Of a stretch of 64,000 nucleotides of DNA, positions 52,167 to 60,544 are shown piece after piece (within the stretch, counting starts at the first letter, position 1; each line of letters starts with the position of its first letter). Origin of the DNA: Cupriavidus pauculus (lineage in GTDB: Bacteria > Pseudomonadota > Gammaproteobacteria > Burkholderiales > Burkholderiaceae); assembly GCF_003854935.1 (NCBI RefSeq), contig NZ_CP033970.1, positions 1,426,001-1,490,000 on the forward strand. Reading direction: 5' to 3'. The position numbers were made by a program, and so were the translations under genes. The notes below the pieces were generated by a model. The model worked only from the letters and a program-made list of their open reading frames with translations, made no database searches and was not told the origin of the DNA.

Positions 52167-52249
52167 GCGGTGATTATCGGCGCTATTCGCCGCAGCCACA
52201 AGTTATTCGCCGCAGGATTTGCGGTGATTGGCTGGTCTATTCCCCGCAA
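52167..52249. promoter_or_regulatory. Iterated promoter repeats upstream of the Fic gene
   Basis: Three direct repeats (C/T)TATTC(G/C)CCGCA lie at 52183, 52203 and 52237, the first two 20 bases apart. TGCGGTGATT occurs at 52167 and 52220. The core of both words (TGCGG..A) is shared in opposite orientation, so they look like multiple half-sites of one regulator, possibly the Fic protein's own winged helix. Confidence 0.5.
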
Positions 52250-52285
52250 ATGGTCTTTGCATCACACAAAATCGTGGCTGCCGGC

Positions 52286-52313
52286 CAAAAAAATAGCCAC
52301 CCGAAGGTGGCTA
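52286..52313 (-). terminator. Rho-independent terminator of the aminotransferase gene
   Basis: On the minus strand an 8-bp stem UAGCCACC/GGUGGCUA closed by a UUCG tetraloop is followed by six or more U residues. It lies 25 bases after the aminotransferase stop codon. A textbook terminator. Confidence 0.9.
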
Positions 52314-52337
52314 CCTGTCTGCCGAAGGCCGTCGCCG

Positions 52338-53534
52338 TCAGCCCTTCAGCACCTCGCCGATCGCGTTGGCGACCACGCCGACGTTGCGCTCGTTCAGCCC
52401 GGCCACGCACATCCGGCCCGAGCGCAGCACGTAGACGCCGTGCTCGTTCTTGAGGCGGTCCACCTGCTCGGCCGACAGGCCGGTGTAGGTGAACATGCCG
52501 CGCTGCTTGATGTAGCGCGACAGCTTCTCGCCGCTCACGTGTGCCCGGAGCTGGTCGTGGATCGCCTGGCGCATGCGCGCGATGCGCTGGCACATGGCCG
52601 CCAGTTCGTTTTCCCAGCTCTTGCGCAGCGCCGGCGTGGTCAGCACGCGGGCGACGACGCGGGCGCCGTGGGTGGGCGGGTTGCTGTAGTTGGCGCGCAC
52701 GGCGCCGGTAAGCTGGCCCAGCACGCGGCTGGCTTCGTCGGGGCTCTGGCAGATCACGCTCAGGCCGCCGCAGCGTTCGCCGTACAGCGAGAAATTCTTC
52801 GAAAACGAGTTGGCGACCAGCGCCGGCACGTTCTGGCGGGCCAGTTCACGCACCGCGAAGGCGTCGTCGTCCAGGCCGGCGCCAAAGCCCTGGTAGGCCA
52901 TGTCGACGAACGGCAGCAGCTTGCGGGCCTTGAGCACGCCGATCACCTGGCGCCACTGGTCCTCGTTCAGGTCCACGCCGGTCGGGTTGTGGCAGCAGGC
53001 GTGCAGCAGCACCACGTCGCCCTGCGGGATGGCCTGGATGGCGGCCAGCATCGCGTCGAACTTCAGGCCGCCGGTCTCGGCGTCGTAGTACGGGTAGGCG
53101 TCGACCTGGAAGCCGGCACGCTCGAAGACCACGCGGTGGTTTTCCCAGCTTGGATCGCTGATCCACATCTGGGCCTTCGGGAAGTAGCGCCGCAGGAAGT
53201 CGGCGCCCACGCGCAGCGCGCCCGAGCCGCCCAGCGTCTGCACGGTGGCGATGCGGCCTTCGGCGCGCGCGGCGCTGTCGTCGCCAAACACCAGCGCCTG
53301 CACGGCCTGGCGGTAGCCGGGGATGCCGGCCATCGGCAGGTACGGGCGCGGGCCCATGTCCGCCAGCAGCGCGGCCTCGGCCTCCGCCACGGCCTGCATG
53401 ACCGGCAGGCGGCCTTCGTCGTCAAAGTAGATGCCGATGCTCAGGTTGACCTTGCTGGTACGCGGGTCCTGCTGGAAATCCTCGTTGAGCGAGAGGATCG
53501 GGTCACCGGGAAAGGCTTCGATGTGTTCGAACAT
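52338..53534 (-). CDS. tyrB: Aromatic amino acid aminotransferase (TyrB-like)
   Basis: A 398-residue PLP enzyme that converts tyrosine, phenylalanine or aspartate and 2-oxoglutarate to the oxoacid and glutamate. The PLP-binding Lys246 is in SFSKNFSLYG, with HACCHNPTGVDL and the C-terminal Arg region SGRMCVAGL. It is the last gene of a tyrosine-use group: with the permease at 53601 and HPPD at 55203 it would supply 4-hydroxyphenylpyruvate. Its own terminator lies at 52286. Confidence 0.9.
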   Translation of the reverse strand: MFEHIEAFPGDPILSLNEDFQQDPRTSKVNLSIGIYFDDEGRLPVMQAVAEAEAALLADMGPRPYLPMAGIPGYRQAVQALVFGDDSAARAEGRIATVQTLGGSGALRVGADFLRRYFPKAQMWISDPSWENHRVVFERAGFQVDAYPYYDAETGGLKFDAMLAAIQAIPQGDVVLLHACCHNPTGVDLNEDQWRQVIGVLKARKLLPFVDMAYQGFGAGLDDDAFAVRELARQNVPALVANSFSKNFSLYGERCGGLSVICQSPDEASRVLGQLTGAVRANYSNPPTHGARVVARVLTTPALRKSWENELAAMCQRIARMRQAIHDQLRAHVSGEKLSRYIKQRGMFTYTGLSAEQVDRLKNEHGVYVLRSGRMCVAGLNERNVGVVANAIGEVLKG

Positions 53535-53565
53535 GGGATGCGTCTGGCTACGGGTTCAGGGGGCG

Positions 53566-53590
53566 GCGGCCCGCGATGCCGGCGGGCCGC
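53566..53590. other. Perfect 9-bp hairpin between permease and aminotransferase genes
   Basis: GCGGCCCGC and GCGGGCCGC flank a 7-base loop in the 66-base gap between the two leftward genes. No T-run follows, so it may tune the ratio of the two gene products rather than end transcription. Confidence 0.45.
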
Positions 53591-53600
53591 GCAGCCGTCT

Positions 53601-54989
53601 TTACTGGATCTGGGCGCGCGCGGCGGGCAGGGCCGACCCGGCGTTCTTCTGCCGGAGGCGATAGCTTACGCCAAGAACCAGCAGCCAGACCGGAATCAGG
53701 TAGACCGACAGCCGCAGGCCCGGCGTCAGGAACATCACCACGAGGATGCCCGCCAGGAACGCCAGCGTCAGGTAGTTGGTCAGCGGATAGCCCAGGCTCT
53801 GGAAGGCCGTGGTCTTGCCCTCGGCGCGCTTGGCGCGGCGGAACATCAGGTGGATGACGCTGATCATCGCCCAGTTGATGATGAGCGCCGAGACCACCAG
53901 GCCCATCAGCATCTCGAACGCCTGGCCGGGCATGAAGTAGTTGACCAGCACGCAGATGCCGGTGGCCACGGCCGACACGGCCAGCGCGGTCAGCGGAATG
54001 CCGCGGCGGTTCACGTTCAGCAGCGCGCGCGGGGCATTGCCCTGTTGCGCCAGGCCCAGCAGCATCCGGCTGTTGCAGTAGACGCCGCTGTTGTAGACCG
54101 ACAGCGCGGCCGTCAGCACGACGATGTTGAGCACGGTGGCGACGATGTCGCTGTTCATCGCGTGGAAGATCAGCACGAACGGGCTGCCGCCGGTGACCAC
54201 CTTCTGCCACGGGTACAGCGACAGCAGCACGGCCAGCGCGCCGACGTAGAAGATCAGGATGCGGTAGATCACCTGGTTGGTGGCCTTGGGAATGCTCTTG
54301 CCCGGGTTGTCGGCTTCCGCGGCGGTGATGCCCACCAGCTCCAGCCCGCCGAACGAGAACATGATCACGGCCATCGCCATCACCAGGCCGCCAAGGCCGT
54401 TGGGGAAGAAGCCGCCGTGCTGCCACAGGTTGGCCACGCTGGCCTCGGGGCCGGCGCCGCCGGACACCAGCAGGTAGCCGCCGAAGCCGATCATGCCGAT
54501 GATGGCCGCCACCTTGATGATCGAGAACCAGAATTCCATCTCGCCAAACGACTTCACGCTGGCAAGGTTGATCGCGTTGATGATCAGGAAGAAGGCCAGC
54601 GCCGACACCCACGTGGGGATGGCCGGCCACCAGTACTGGACGTAGATGCCCACGGCCGACAGCTCGGCCATGCTCACGAGGATGTAGAGCACCCAGTAGT
54701 TCCAGCCCGACATGAAGCCGGCAAAGTGGCCGCAATACTTGTTGGCGAAGTAGCTGAACGAGCCGGCTACCGGTTCGTCCACGACCATCTCGCCCAACTG
54801 GCGCATGATGAAGAAGGCGACGATGCCGGCCAGCGCGTAGCCCAGCAGCACGGACGGGCCGGCCAGCTTGATGGTCTGGGCGATGCCCAGGAACAGGCCG
54901 GTGCCGATGGCGCCGCCCAGGGCGATCAGCTGGATGTGACGGTTCTTCAGGCCGCGCTGGAGCGTGCCCTGGTTGTCGGGTGCATGCAT
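53601..54989 (-). CDS. Aromatic/neutral amino acid permease (AroP-like, APC family)
   Basis: A 462-residue inner-membrane importer with about twelve helices. The APC start LKNRHIQLIALGGAIGTGLFLG and the loop GVYCNSRMLLGLAQQGNAPR are typical of the AAT/AroP group. Its place between the aminotransferase and HPPD genes suggests tyrosine or phenylalanine uptake. ATG 54989 gives the usual start; an ATG 24 bases upstream is possible. Confidence 0.87.
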   Translation of the reverse strand: MHAPDNQGTLQRGLKNRHIQLIALGGAIGTGLFLGIAQTIKLAGPSVLLGYALAGIVAFFIMRQLGEMVVDEPVAGSFSYFANKYCGHFAGFMSGWNYWVLYILVSMAELSAVGIYVQYWWPAIPTWVSALAFFLIINAINLASVKSFGEMEFWFSIIKVAAIIGMIGFGGYLLVSGGAGPEASVANLWQHGGFFPNGLGGLVMAMAVIMFSFGGLELVGITAAEADNPGKSIPKATNQVIYRILIFYVGALAVLLSLYPWQKVVTGGSPFVLIFHAMNSDIVATVLNIVVLTAALSVYNSGVYCNSRMLLGLAQQGNAPRALLNVNRRGIPLTALAVSAVATGICVLVNYFMPGQAFEMLMGLVVSALIINWAMISVIHLMFRRAKRAEGKTTAFQSLGYPLTNYLTLAFLAGILVVMFLTPGLRLSVYLIPVWLLVLGVSYRLRQKNAGSALPAARAQIQ

Positions 54990-55142
54990 TGGAGTTGTCT
55001 GTCCTCTACCCATTCTTGTGGAATGGCTGGCGCCTCTGTGGGATGGGCGCTTGGAAAAAGCGCCGGCGCGGGTAACGCCGGACGCAGGGGTGCGCGCCGG
55101 CGAAAACCCGAGAGTTTACCGGCACACGCTTGGAAAAACAGG

Positions 55143-55193
55143 AAAAACGGGCCAACCGGGACGGCCCGGCGCGGATGCGGGGCCGTCCGGGTT
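55143..55193 (-). terminator. Strong hairpin and T-run downstream of hpd
   Basis: Arms at 55154-55167 and 55180-55193 pair over 13 of 14 positions (AACCGGGACGGCCC and GGGCCGTCCGGGTT). On the minus strand a T5 run follows at 55147-55143, a few bases after the stem. It begins 10 bases after the hpd stop. Confidence 0.65.
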
Positions 55194-55202
55194 ACCTGAA
55201 GG

Positions 55203-56276
55203 TCATACCTTCAGCGTGCCGCGCTCGATCTGGTCGCGTTCGAGCGATTCGAACAGCGCCTTGAAGTTGCCTTCGCCGAAGCCGTCGTCACCCGAGCGCT
55301 GGATGTACTCGAAGAACACCGGGCCCAGCACGGTCTTCGAGAAGATCTGCAGCAGCAGGCGGGGCTTGCCGCCTTCGGTCGTGCCGTCCAGCAGGATGCC
55401 TCGGGCCTTGAGCTGGTCCACGGGCTGGCCGTGGCCGGGCAGGCGGGTCTCCAGCGCCTGGTAGTAGTAGTCGTTCGGGGCCGTCATCAGCTCCACGCCC
55501 GCCAGTTGCAGGTTGTCGATGACCTCGATCAGGTTGTCGACCGAGAAAGCGATGTGCTGGATGCCCTCGCCGTTGAAGGCCATCAGGAATTCCTCGATCT
55601 GGCCGGCACCCTTCGACGATTCCTCGTTCAGCGGAATGCGGATCTTGCCGTCGGGCGCGGTCATCGCCTTCGACGCCAGGCCCGTGTACTCGCCCTGGAT
55701 GTCGAAATAGCGGATTTCGCGGAAGTTGAACAGGCGTTCGTAGAAGTTGGCCCAGTAGGCCATGCGGCCACGGTAGACGTTGTGCGTCAGGTGGTCGATC
55801 AGCTTCAGGCCGTGGCCCTTCGGATGACGGTCCACGCCCTCGATGAACTCGAAGTCGATGTCATAGATCGACTTGCCGTCCTCGAACCGGTCGATCAGGT
55901 ACAGCGGCGCGCCGCCGATGCCCTTGATGGCCGGCAGGCGCAGTTCCATCGGCCCCGTGGCGATCTCGATCGGCTGAGCGCCCAGCATCAGCGCGCGGTT
56001 GTACGCCTTGTGCGAATCCTTGACGCGGAACGCCATGCCGCAGGCGCTGGGACCGTGCTCGGCCGCGAAATAGGCGGCTTCGCTGTGCGGCTCGTTGTTC
56101 ACGATGAAGTTGATGTCGCCCTGGCGGAACAGCACCACGTCCTTCGAACGGTGGCGCGCCACCAGCGTGAAGCCCATCTTCTCGAACAGTGGCTCCAGCA
56201 CGTTGGGCGTGGGCGACGCGAATTCAACGAACTCGAAGCCCATCAGTTGCATCGGATTTTCAAACAGGTCGGCCAT
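55203..56276 (-). CDS. hpd: 4-hydroxyphenylpyruvate dioxygenase
   Basis: A 357-residue Fe(II) enzyme that turns 4-hydroxyphenylpyruvate into homogentisate. Iron ligands are His in [10 protein letters not shown], His in [12 protein letters not shown] and Glu in [20 protein letters not shown], which is the family signature. ATG 56276 matches the standard start; the frame stays open upstream. No homogentisate dioxygenase gene is in the window. It is divergent from the Lrp-type gene at 56482. Confidence 0.94.
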   Translation of the reverse strand: MADLFENPMQLMGFEFVEFASPTPNVLEPLFEKMGFTLVARHRSKDVVLFRQGDINFIVNNEPHSEAAYFAAEHGPSACGMAFRVKDSHKAYNRALMLGAQPIEIATGPMELRLPAIKGIGGAPLYLIDRFEDGKSIYDIDFEFIEGVDRHPKGHGLKLIDHLTHNVYRGRMAYWANFYERLFNFREIRYFDIQGEYTGLASKAMTAPDGKIRIPLNEESSKGAGQIEEFLMAFNGEGIQHIAFSVDNLIEVIDNLQLAGVELMTAPNDYYYQALETRLPGHGQPVDQLKARGILLDGTTEGGKPRLLLQIFSKTVLGPVFFEYIQRSGDDGFGEGNFKALFESLERDQIERGTLKV

Positions 56277-56406
56277 GGTCTCAGCGCTCGGGGGCGGGCT
56301 AGGGGGATGGAAATAATATTCGGTCAGGCTGCGGCGCGAGTGGCTTGTGAGACGCTTGGCGCGCCGCGCAACGTGAGGAAATTGTAGAACTCGCCCCGGT
56401 AAATAG

Positions 56407-56458
56407 GATTTCGTTAGGGACGCAGGGAAACCCTGAGATATGAGATAAGATTTCGTCA
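56407..56458. promoter_or_regulatory. Two direct repeats between hpd and the Lrp-type gene
   Basis: GATTTCGTTA (56407-56416) and GATTTCGTCA (56449-56458) are 42 bases apart, four helical turns, on the same face. This suits cooperative binding by an Lrp-family octamer. Between them is AGGG-AAA-CCCT. Confidence 0.5.
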
Positions 56459-56481
56459 AACTGCCATTTGAGGAAATCGAA

Positions 56482-56955
56482 ATGCAGCAAACCGAGCTGG
56501 ATCGCATCGATCGCCGCTTGCTGGCCGAACTGCAGGAACACGGCCGCGCATCGAACCTGGAACTGGCCGAGGCGATCAACCTGTCGCCCGCCCAGACCCT
56601 GCGCCGCCACCGCCGCCTGGAGGAGGGCGGCATCATCAAGCGCTACGAAGCCCGGCTGGACAGCACCGCCCTGGGCTTCGGCGTGACCGCGTTCATCCAC
56701 GTGACGATGGAGCGCGGCCACATCCGCGACCTCTCCAGGTTCAAGAGCCTGGTGGCCGAGCTGGCGCAGATCCAGGAGTGTTTCTCCGTGACCGGCGACA
56801 TCGACTACGTGCTGAAGGTGGTGGCCAAGGACCTGAAGTCGCTGTCGGACTTCCTGCTCGACACGCTGATGCGCATCCCGGGCGTGAGCGGCGTGAAGTC
56901 CAGCGTCTGCCTGGACGAGATCAAGTGTACGAGTGCGATGCCGCTGGATCCGTAA
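56482..56955 (+). CDS. Lrp/AsnC-family regulator divergent from hpd
   Basis: A 157-residue regulator: N-terminal helix-turn-helix (about 5-60, [24 protein letters not shown]) and a C-terminal RAM ligand-binding domain. Members beside hpd (HpdR-like) activate it in response to aromatic amino acids or 4-hydroxyphenylpyruvate. GAGGAAA lies 8 bases before the ATG. A clear terminator follows. Confidence 0.9.
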   Translation: MQQTELDRIDRRLLAELQEHGRASNLELAEAINLSPAQTLRRHRRLEEGGIIKRYEARLDSTALGFGVTAFIHVTMERGHIRDLSRFKSLVAELAQIQECFSVTGDIDYVLKVVAKDLKSLSDFLLDTLMRIPGVSGVKSSVCLDEIKCTSAMPLDP

Positions 56956-56976
56956 TCCGGTGTGTCATCGGAGAAC

Positions 56977-56999
56977 GCCCGCCTTAGGCGGGCTTTTTT
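56977..56999 (+). terminator. Rho-independent terminator of the Lrp-type gene
   Basis: A perfect 7-bp stem GCCCGCC/GGCGGGC with a TTA loop followed by six T residues, 22 bases after the stop codon. Confidence 0.93.
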
Positions 57000-57091
57000 G
57001 TGTGTAAGGGTCATAAATCGTAGAACTACGATGTAGCCGAGAAGCGCTCCGTGCTAGAGCTGCCCGTTCCACGAGCAACGGAGCGATCTGA

Positions 57092-57685
57092 ATGAAGCGT
57101 ACGCCCACCTGCCCGGCTTGTCGTTCGCACGGACTGGTCTTCAACGGCTGTTCGCCGAGTTTCGCCTTCTCCCTGCTCGCCCTGTTCGCCACCTTCGGCA
57201 ACCCCGTGGCCGCCCACGCCACGCCGCCGCAGGCCGTGGTCGAAAGCTGCTTGATGGGCGCCCCCGCTGCCGACGGAATATCCGTCTCTGTCAATGCGCC
57301 TGGAAACCAATCCATGGAGCAGCGGGGCCGATACCTCCTGATCTGGCCGGAGGAAGCGCGTGGCACGCGCATTGGTTATGCCACCGATGAGAAAGGCGGG
57401 AACGATTACATCTTTGCCGGTCCTTATCGTGGCTACATTCGCCGTGCCGTGGCGCTGACAAAGTGGCGTCCCGAGCGGCTGGAAGTGCCGCTGCTGGCTA
57501 CTTATGGCGTGGTCCGGCAGGGCAAGCACCGCTATGTCTGTGTGACCGAGGCCAACGGCCAAGGCACGGCCGCGTTTGTCGTGGCCGGTTATATCGGGCG
57601 GATGCCGCCGGCCAAAGGCAAAACGATGCGGCTCTACTACACCGTCGCGGACATCAAGACGTTCAAGGCGTTTCCGCCCAGGTGA
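57092..57685 (+). CDS. Uncharacterised exported protein
   Basis: A 197-residue protein. It has CPAC near the N-terminus, then a hydrophobic segment (about 25-44, FAFSLLALFATFGNPVAAHA) that looks like a signal peptide with a long n-region; a later start is possible. The mature part is beta-rich with a Cys pair and no known domain. Base composition is lower in GC than the neighbours, which hints at transfer. GGAG lies 9 bases upstream of the ATG; a TCGTAG-AA-CTACGA dyad is at 57018-57031. Confidence 0.6.
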   Translation: MKRTPTCPACRSHGLVFNGCSPSFAFSLLALFATFGNPVAAHATPPQAVVESCLMGAPAADGISVSVNAPGNQSMEQRGRYLLIWPEEARGTRIGYATDEKGGNDYIFAGPYRGYIRRAVALTKWRPERLEVPLLATYGVVRQGKHRYVCVTEANGQGTAAFVVAGYIGRMPPAKGKTMRLYYTVADIKTFKAFPPR

Positions 57686-57694
57686 AGGTGGGAT

Positions 57695-58021
57695 TTACTG
57701 ATCGATCTTCCGCATCGCCGCCGTAATCTCGGCCGTGGCGTCCGGGCGGACCAGGCGGGCGATTTCCTGGCCATCGCGCAGGAAGATCAGCGTGGGCCAG
57801 AGCTTGACGCGGAACGAGCGGCCCAGGGGGCGGCCGCTGCCGTCTTCCACCTTGATGTGGCCGATGCCGGGATGGTCGCGGAACGCGGCTTCGATCAGTG
57901 GCTGGGCGCGCTGGCAGAAGCCGCACCAGCCGGTGCCGAATTCGAGGATGGTGGCGCCGGGCAGGGCGTCGATTTCGGCGCGGGTCGGTTCGGGCGTGGT
58001 GAAGCTGTGGGTCATGCTCAT
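57695..58021 (-). CDS. Thioredoxin-like protein (WCGFC)
   Basis: A 108-residue cytoplasmic thioredoxin-fold protein with active site GWCGFCQRA and the cis-proline in LWPTLIFL. The dipeptide GF differs from the GP of classical thioredoxin, so its redox potential and partners may differ. GGAG precedes the ATG. Convergent with the unknown gene at 57092 with 9 bases between. Confidence 0.85.
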   Translation of the reverse strand: MSMTHSFTTPEPTRAEIDALPGATILEFGTGWCGFCQRAQPLIEAAFRDHPGIGHIKVEDGSGRPLGRSFRVKLWPTLIFLRDGQEIARLVRPDATAEITAAMRKIDQ

Positions 58022-58092
58022 CGGTCGGGGCTCCGTTCGGCGGGCGATGGACACTGCGCTGACATGCGATTTCCGCGCCAGCGGCGCAAGCG

Positions 58093-60426
58093 TCATTCTG
58101 CCAGCGACGGCGCGGGCATGCTGCGCGGCGCGGCGGTAAGAATTTCCCACCATGCCGGCAAAAGCGCCTGTACCTCGGCGCGCGCGTAGCGGTCGTCGAT
58201 CAGCCAGACCACGCCGCGGTCCTGCTGGGTGCGGATCACGCGGCCGGCCGCCTGTACCACCTTGCGCAGGCCGGGGTACAGGTAGGCGTAGTCGTAGCCC
58301 TGGCCGAACACGGCGTCCATGCGCTCGCGCAGTTGCTCGTTGACCGGGTTGATCTGCGGCAGGCCCAGCGTGGCCACGAAGGCGCCGATCAGGCGGTCGC
58401 CGGGCAGGTCGACGCCTTCCGAGAACACGCCCCCGAGCACGGCGAAGCCGATGCCCTGGCCGCCGGGCGCGAAGGCGTCCAGAAAGGCGGCCTGTCCGGC
58501 CTCCGACATGCCGCGCGCCTGCGCCCAGGTCGGGATGTCCGGATGGGACGCCGCCAGCAGCGCGGCGGCCTGCTGCAGGTAGTCGTGGCTGCTGAAAAAC
58601 GCCAGGTAGTTGCCGGGGCGCGCCGCGAACTGCTCGGCCATCAGCTTTACGATGGCCGGCAGCGACCGCTGTCGCTGGGCGTACCGCGTGGAGATATGAC
58701 GCGCCACGTGCACGTCGAGCTGGTCGGCGCGGAATGGCGATGGCACCTCGACCCACACGGCACTGGCAGGCAGCCCGAGCAGGTTGCGATAGTAGTCGGC
58801 CGGCTGCAGCGTGGCCGAGAACAGCGTGGTCGAATGCGCGCCGGCAAAGCGCGGCGCCAGGTACGGCGCGGGCAGCAGGTTGCGCACGCAGAGGTCGGCG
58901 TCTACGCCAGCCCGCTGGCGCGGCGTGCGCGTGATGTCGAACAGCGAATGCTTGCCGCCGTACTCGGTCAGTTGCTCGGCCAGCCGCAGGAAGTGCATCG
59001 CGTCGAAGTAAAAGCGTTCCAGCGTGGCGTCATGGCGCTGCGGATGCTCGCTCATGTCGTCGATCACGGCCGTGCAGAGCTGCACCAGCGCCTCGACGAA
59101 CGCGGCCGGCTCCTCGTCGCGGGTCTCGTAGGCGGCGTCGCCCGACTTGGCCAGTGCGTTCCACTGCCGATAGACGCGGTCCATCGGCCGTTTCAGCGCG
59201 GCCGGCGCGGATTGCCGCACGCCGCGGAACGCCGCATGGTCCAGCGTGGCCGTGTACATGCCCCGGCCGCGCTCGACCAGGTTGTGCGCCTCGTCCACCA
59301 GCACGCTCACGCGCCACTCGTTCATGGCTGTCAGCATGTACAGCAGCCCGCTGCGGTCGAAATAGTAGTTGTAGTCGGCCACGACGAGGTCGCTCCAGCG
59401 GATCATCTCCTGGCCCAGGTAATACGGGCAGACCTGATGCTGGCGCGCGATCTCGCGCAGCGCGGGCCGGTCCAGCAGCGGCGCGTGGCTCGCGGCGTCG
59501 CGGGCGGCGGGCAGGCGGTCGTAGAAGCCTTGCGCCAGCGGGCAGGATTCGCCATGGCAGGCCAGGTCCGGGTGCTCGCACGACTTGTCGCGCGCGGTCA
59601 GCTCCAGCACGCGCAGCGGGGTGTCGTCGGCATGCTGGCGAAGCTGGCGCGTGGCGTGGAGCGCGACGGCCCGGCCCGTGGAACGGGCGGACAGGAAGAA
59701 CACCTTGTCCAGGCGCTGGGTCGGCATGGCCTTGAGCGTCGGAAAGACCGTGCCGATCGACTTGCCGATGCCGGTGGGCGCCTGCGCCAGCAGCGTCCGC
59801 GCCGACGCGTTGGCCTTGTAGACCGATTCGGCCAGCAGCCGCTGGCCCTCGCGGAACGTGCCGTGCGGAAAGGCCAGCGACTGCAGCCCCGCGTCGCGGC
59901 CCTCGCGATGGGCGGCCTCGCGTTCGGCCCAGTGCATGAAGCGCCGGCAACTGTCCTCGAAGAACGCGCGCAGCGCTGGCGCCTCGTAGCGCTCCTTCAG
60001 CACGCGCTCGCGCTGGCTGACGATGTCGAAGTAGACCAGCGCCACGTCGATATGGTCGAGCTGGCGCGACTGGCAGAGCAACCAGCCGTAGATCCTGGCC
60101 TGCGCCCAGTGCAGGGCCTGGTGGTTCTGCGGAATCTCGACCTTCTCGCCGCGCACGGTCTTGATTTCCTCGACGCGGTTGGCCACCGGGTTATAGCCAT
60201 CGGCCCGGCCGCGCACGCGCAGTCCCTCGAAATCGGCGGCGAGCGATACCTCGGCCTCGTAGCCGGGCCCGCGCCGGGCCGTCACCACGCCATGGCCAGC
60301 CACGCCTTCCTGCCCGGTGGGCGACGGCGTGAAGCGCAGGTCGAGGTCCCCGGCCTTGGCCGTGAACTCGCACAGCGTGCGCACGGCGACGGTATAGCGG
60401 GGTGGCGGGGCAGAAGTGACGGACAA
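58093..60426 (-). CDS. DinG/Rad3-type DNA helicase fused to a PD-(D/E)XK nuclease
   Basis: A 777-residue protein. The N-terminal RecB/Cas4-like nuclease domain has Asp76 (GRADG), Glu87-Ile-Lys89 (EEIKT) and QxxxY at 109-113. The superfamily-2 helicase part has Walker A APTGIGKS (216-223), DEAH in LVDEAHN, and four cysteines (CEH, CHG, CPL, CPYY) that fit an iron-sulfur cluster of XPD/DinG helicases. The C-terminal helicase motifs (GVFSEGVDLPG; QAAGRVIRT) are intact. The start is uncertain: TTG 60426 gives the family-like N-terminus, and GTG 60384 is possible. A LexA box lies 28 bases upstream. Confidence 0.86.
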   Translation of the reverse strand: MSVTSAPPPRYTVAVRTLCEFTAKAGDLDLRFTPSPTGQEGVAGHGVVTARRGPGYEAEVSLAADFEGLRVRGRADGYNPVANRVEEIKTVRGEKVEIPQNHQALHWAQARIYGWLLCQSRQLDHIDVALVYFDIVSQRERVLKERYEAPALRAFFEDSCRRFMHWAEREAAHREGRDAGLQSLAFPHGTFREGQRLLAESVYKANASARTLLAQAPTGIGKSIGTVFPTLKAMPTQRLDKVFFLSARSTGRAVALHATRQLRQHADDTPLRVLELTARDKSCEHPDLACHGESCPLAQGFYDRLPAARDAASHAPLLDRPALREIARQHQVCPYYLGQEMIRWSDLVVADYNYYFDRSGLLYMLTAMNEWRVSVLVDEAHNLVERGRGMYTATLDHAAFRGVRQSAPAALKRPMDRVYRQWNALAKSGDAAYETRDEEPAAFVEALVQLCTAVIDDMSEHPQRHDATLERFYFDAMHFLRLAEQLTEYGGKHSLFDITRTPRQRAGVDADLCVRNLLPAPYLAPRFAGAHSTTLFSATLQPADYYRNLLGLPASAVWVEVPSPFRADQLDVHVARHISTRYAQRQRSLPAIVKLMAEQFAARPGNYLAFFSSHDYLQQAAALLAASHPDIPTWAQARGMSEAGQAAFLDAFAPGGQGIGFAVLGGVFSEGVDLPGDRLIGAFVATLGLPQINPVNEQLRERMDAVFGQGYDYAYLYPGLRKVVQAAGRVIRTQQDRGVVWLIDDRYARAEVQALLPAWWEILTAAPRSMPAPSLAE

Positions 60427-60453
60427 GGCGCTGAAAGGATGAGAATCGCGGGA

Positions 60454-60469
60454 CTGTATGAATATACAG
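60454..60469. promoter_or_regulatory. LexA (SOS) box between the nuclease-helicase and xth genes
   Basis: CTGTATGAATATACAG is a perfect CTGT-N8-ACAG palindrome with an AT-rich centre, extended to ACTG...CAGT, as in strong SOS boxes. It sits 28 bases upstream of the leftward helicase start and 76 bases upstream of the rightward xth start, so LexA could repress either or both. Confidence 0.8.
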
Positions 60470-60544
60470 TGATCGGACACCGACAGGAAATCCGCGCCGA
60501 CGAATCTAAGATGAAGCACCGACCCGGCCCGGAGGACCCGCCCG

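Noticed and set aside
51039-55199. A 1386-codon open frame on the plus strand
   Set aside because: It runs across the Fic, aminotransferase and permease genes on the other strand. No family similarity is visible and it has no ribosome-binding site.
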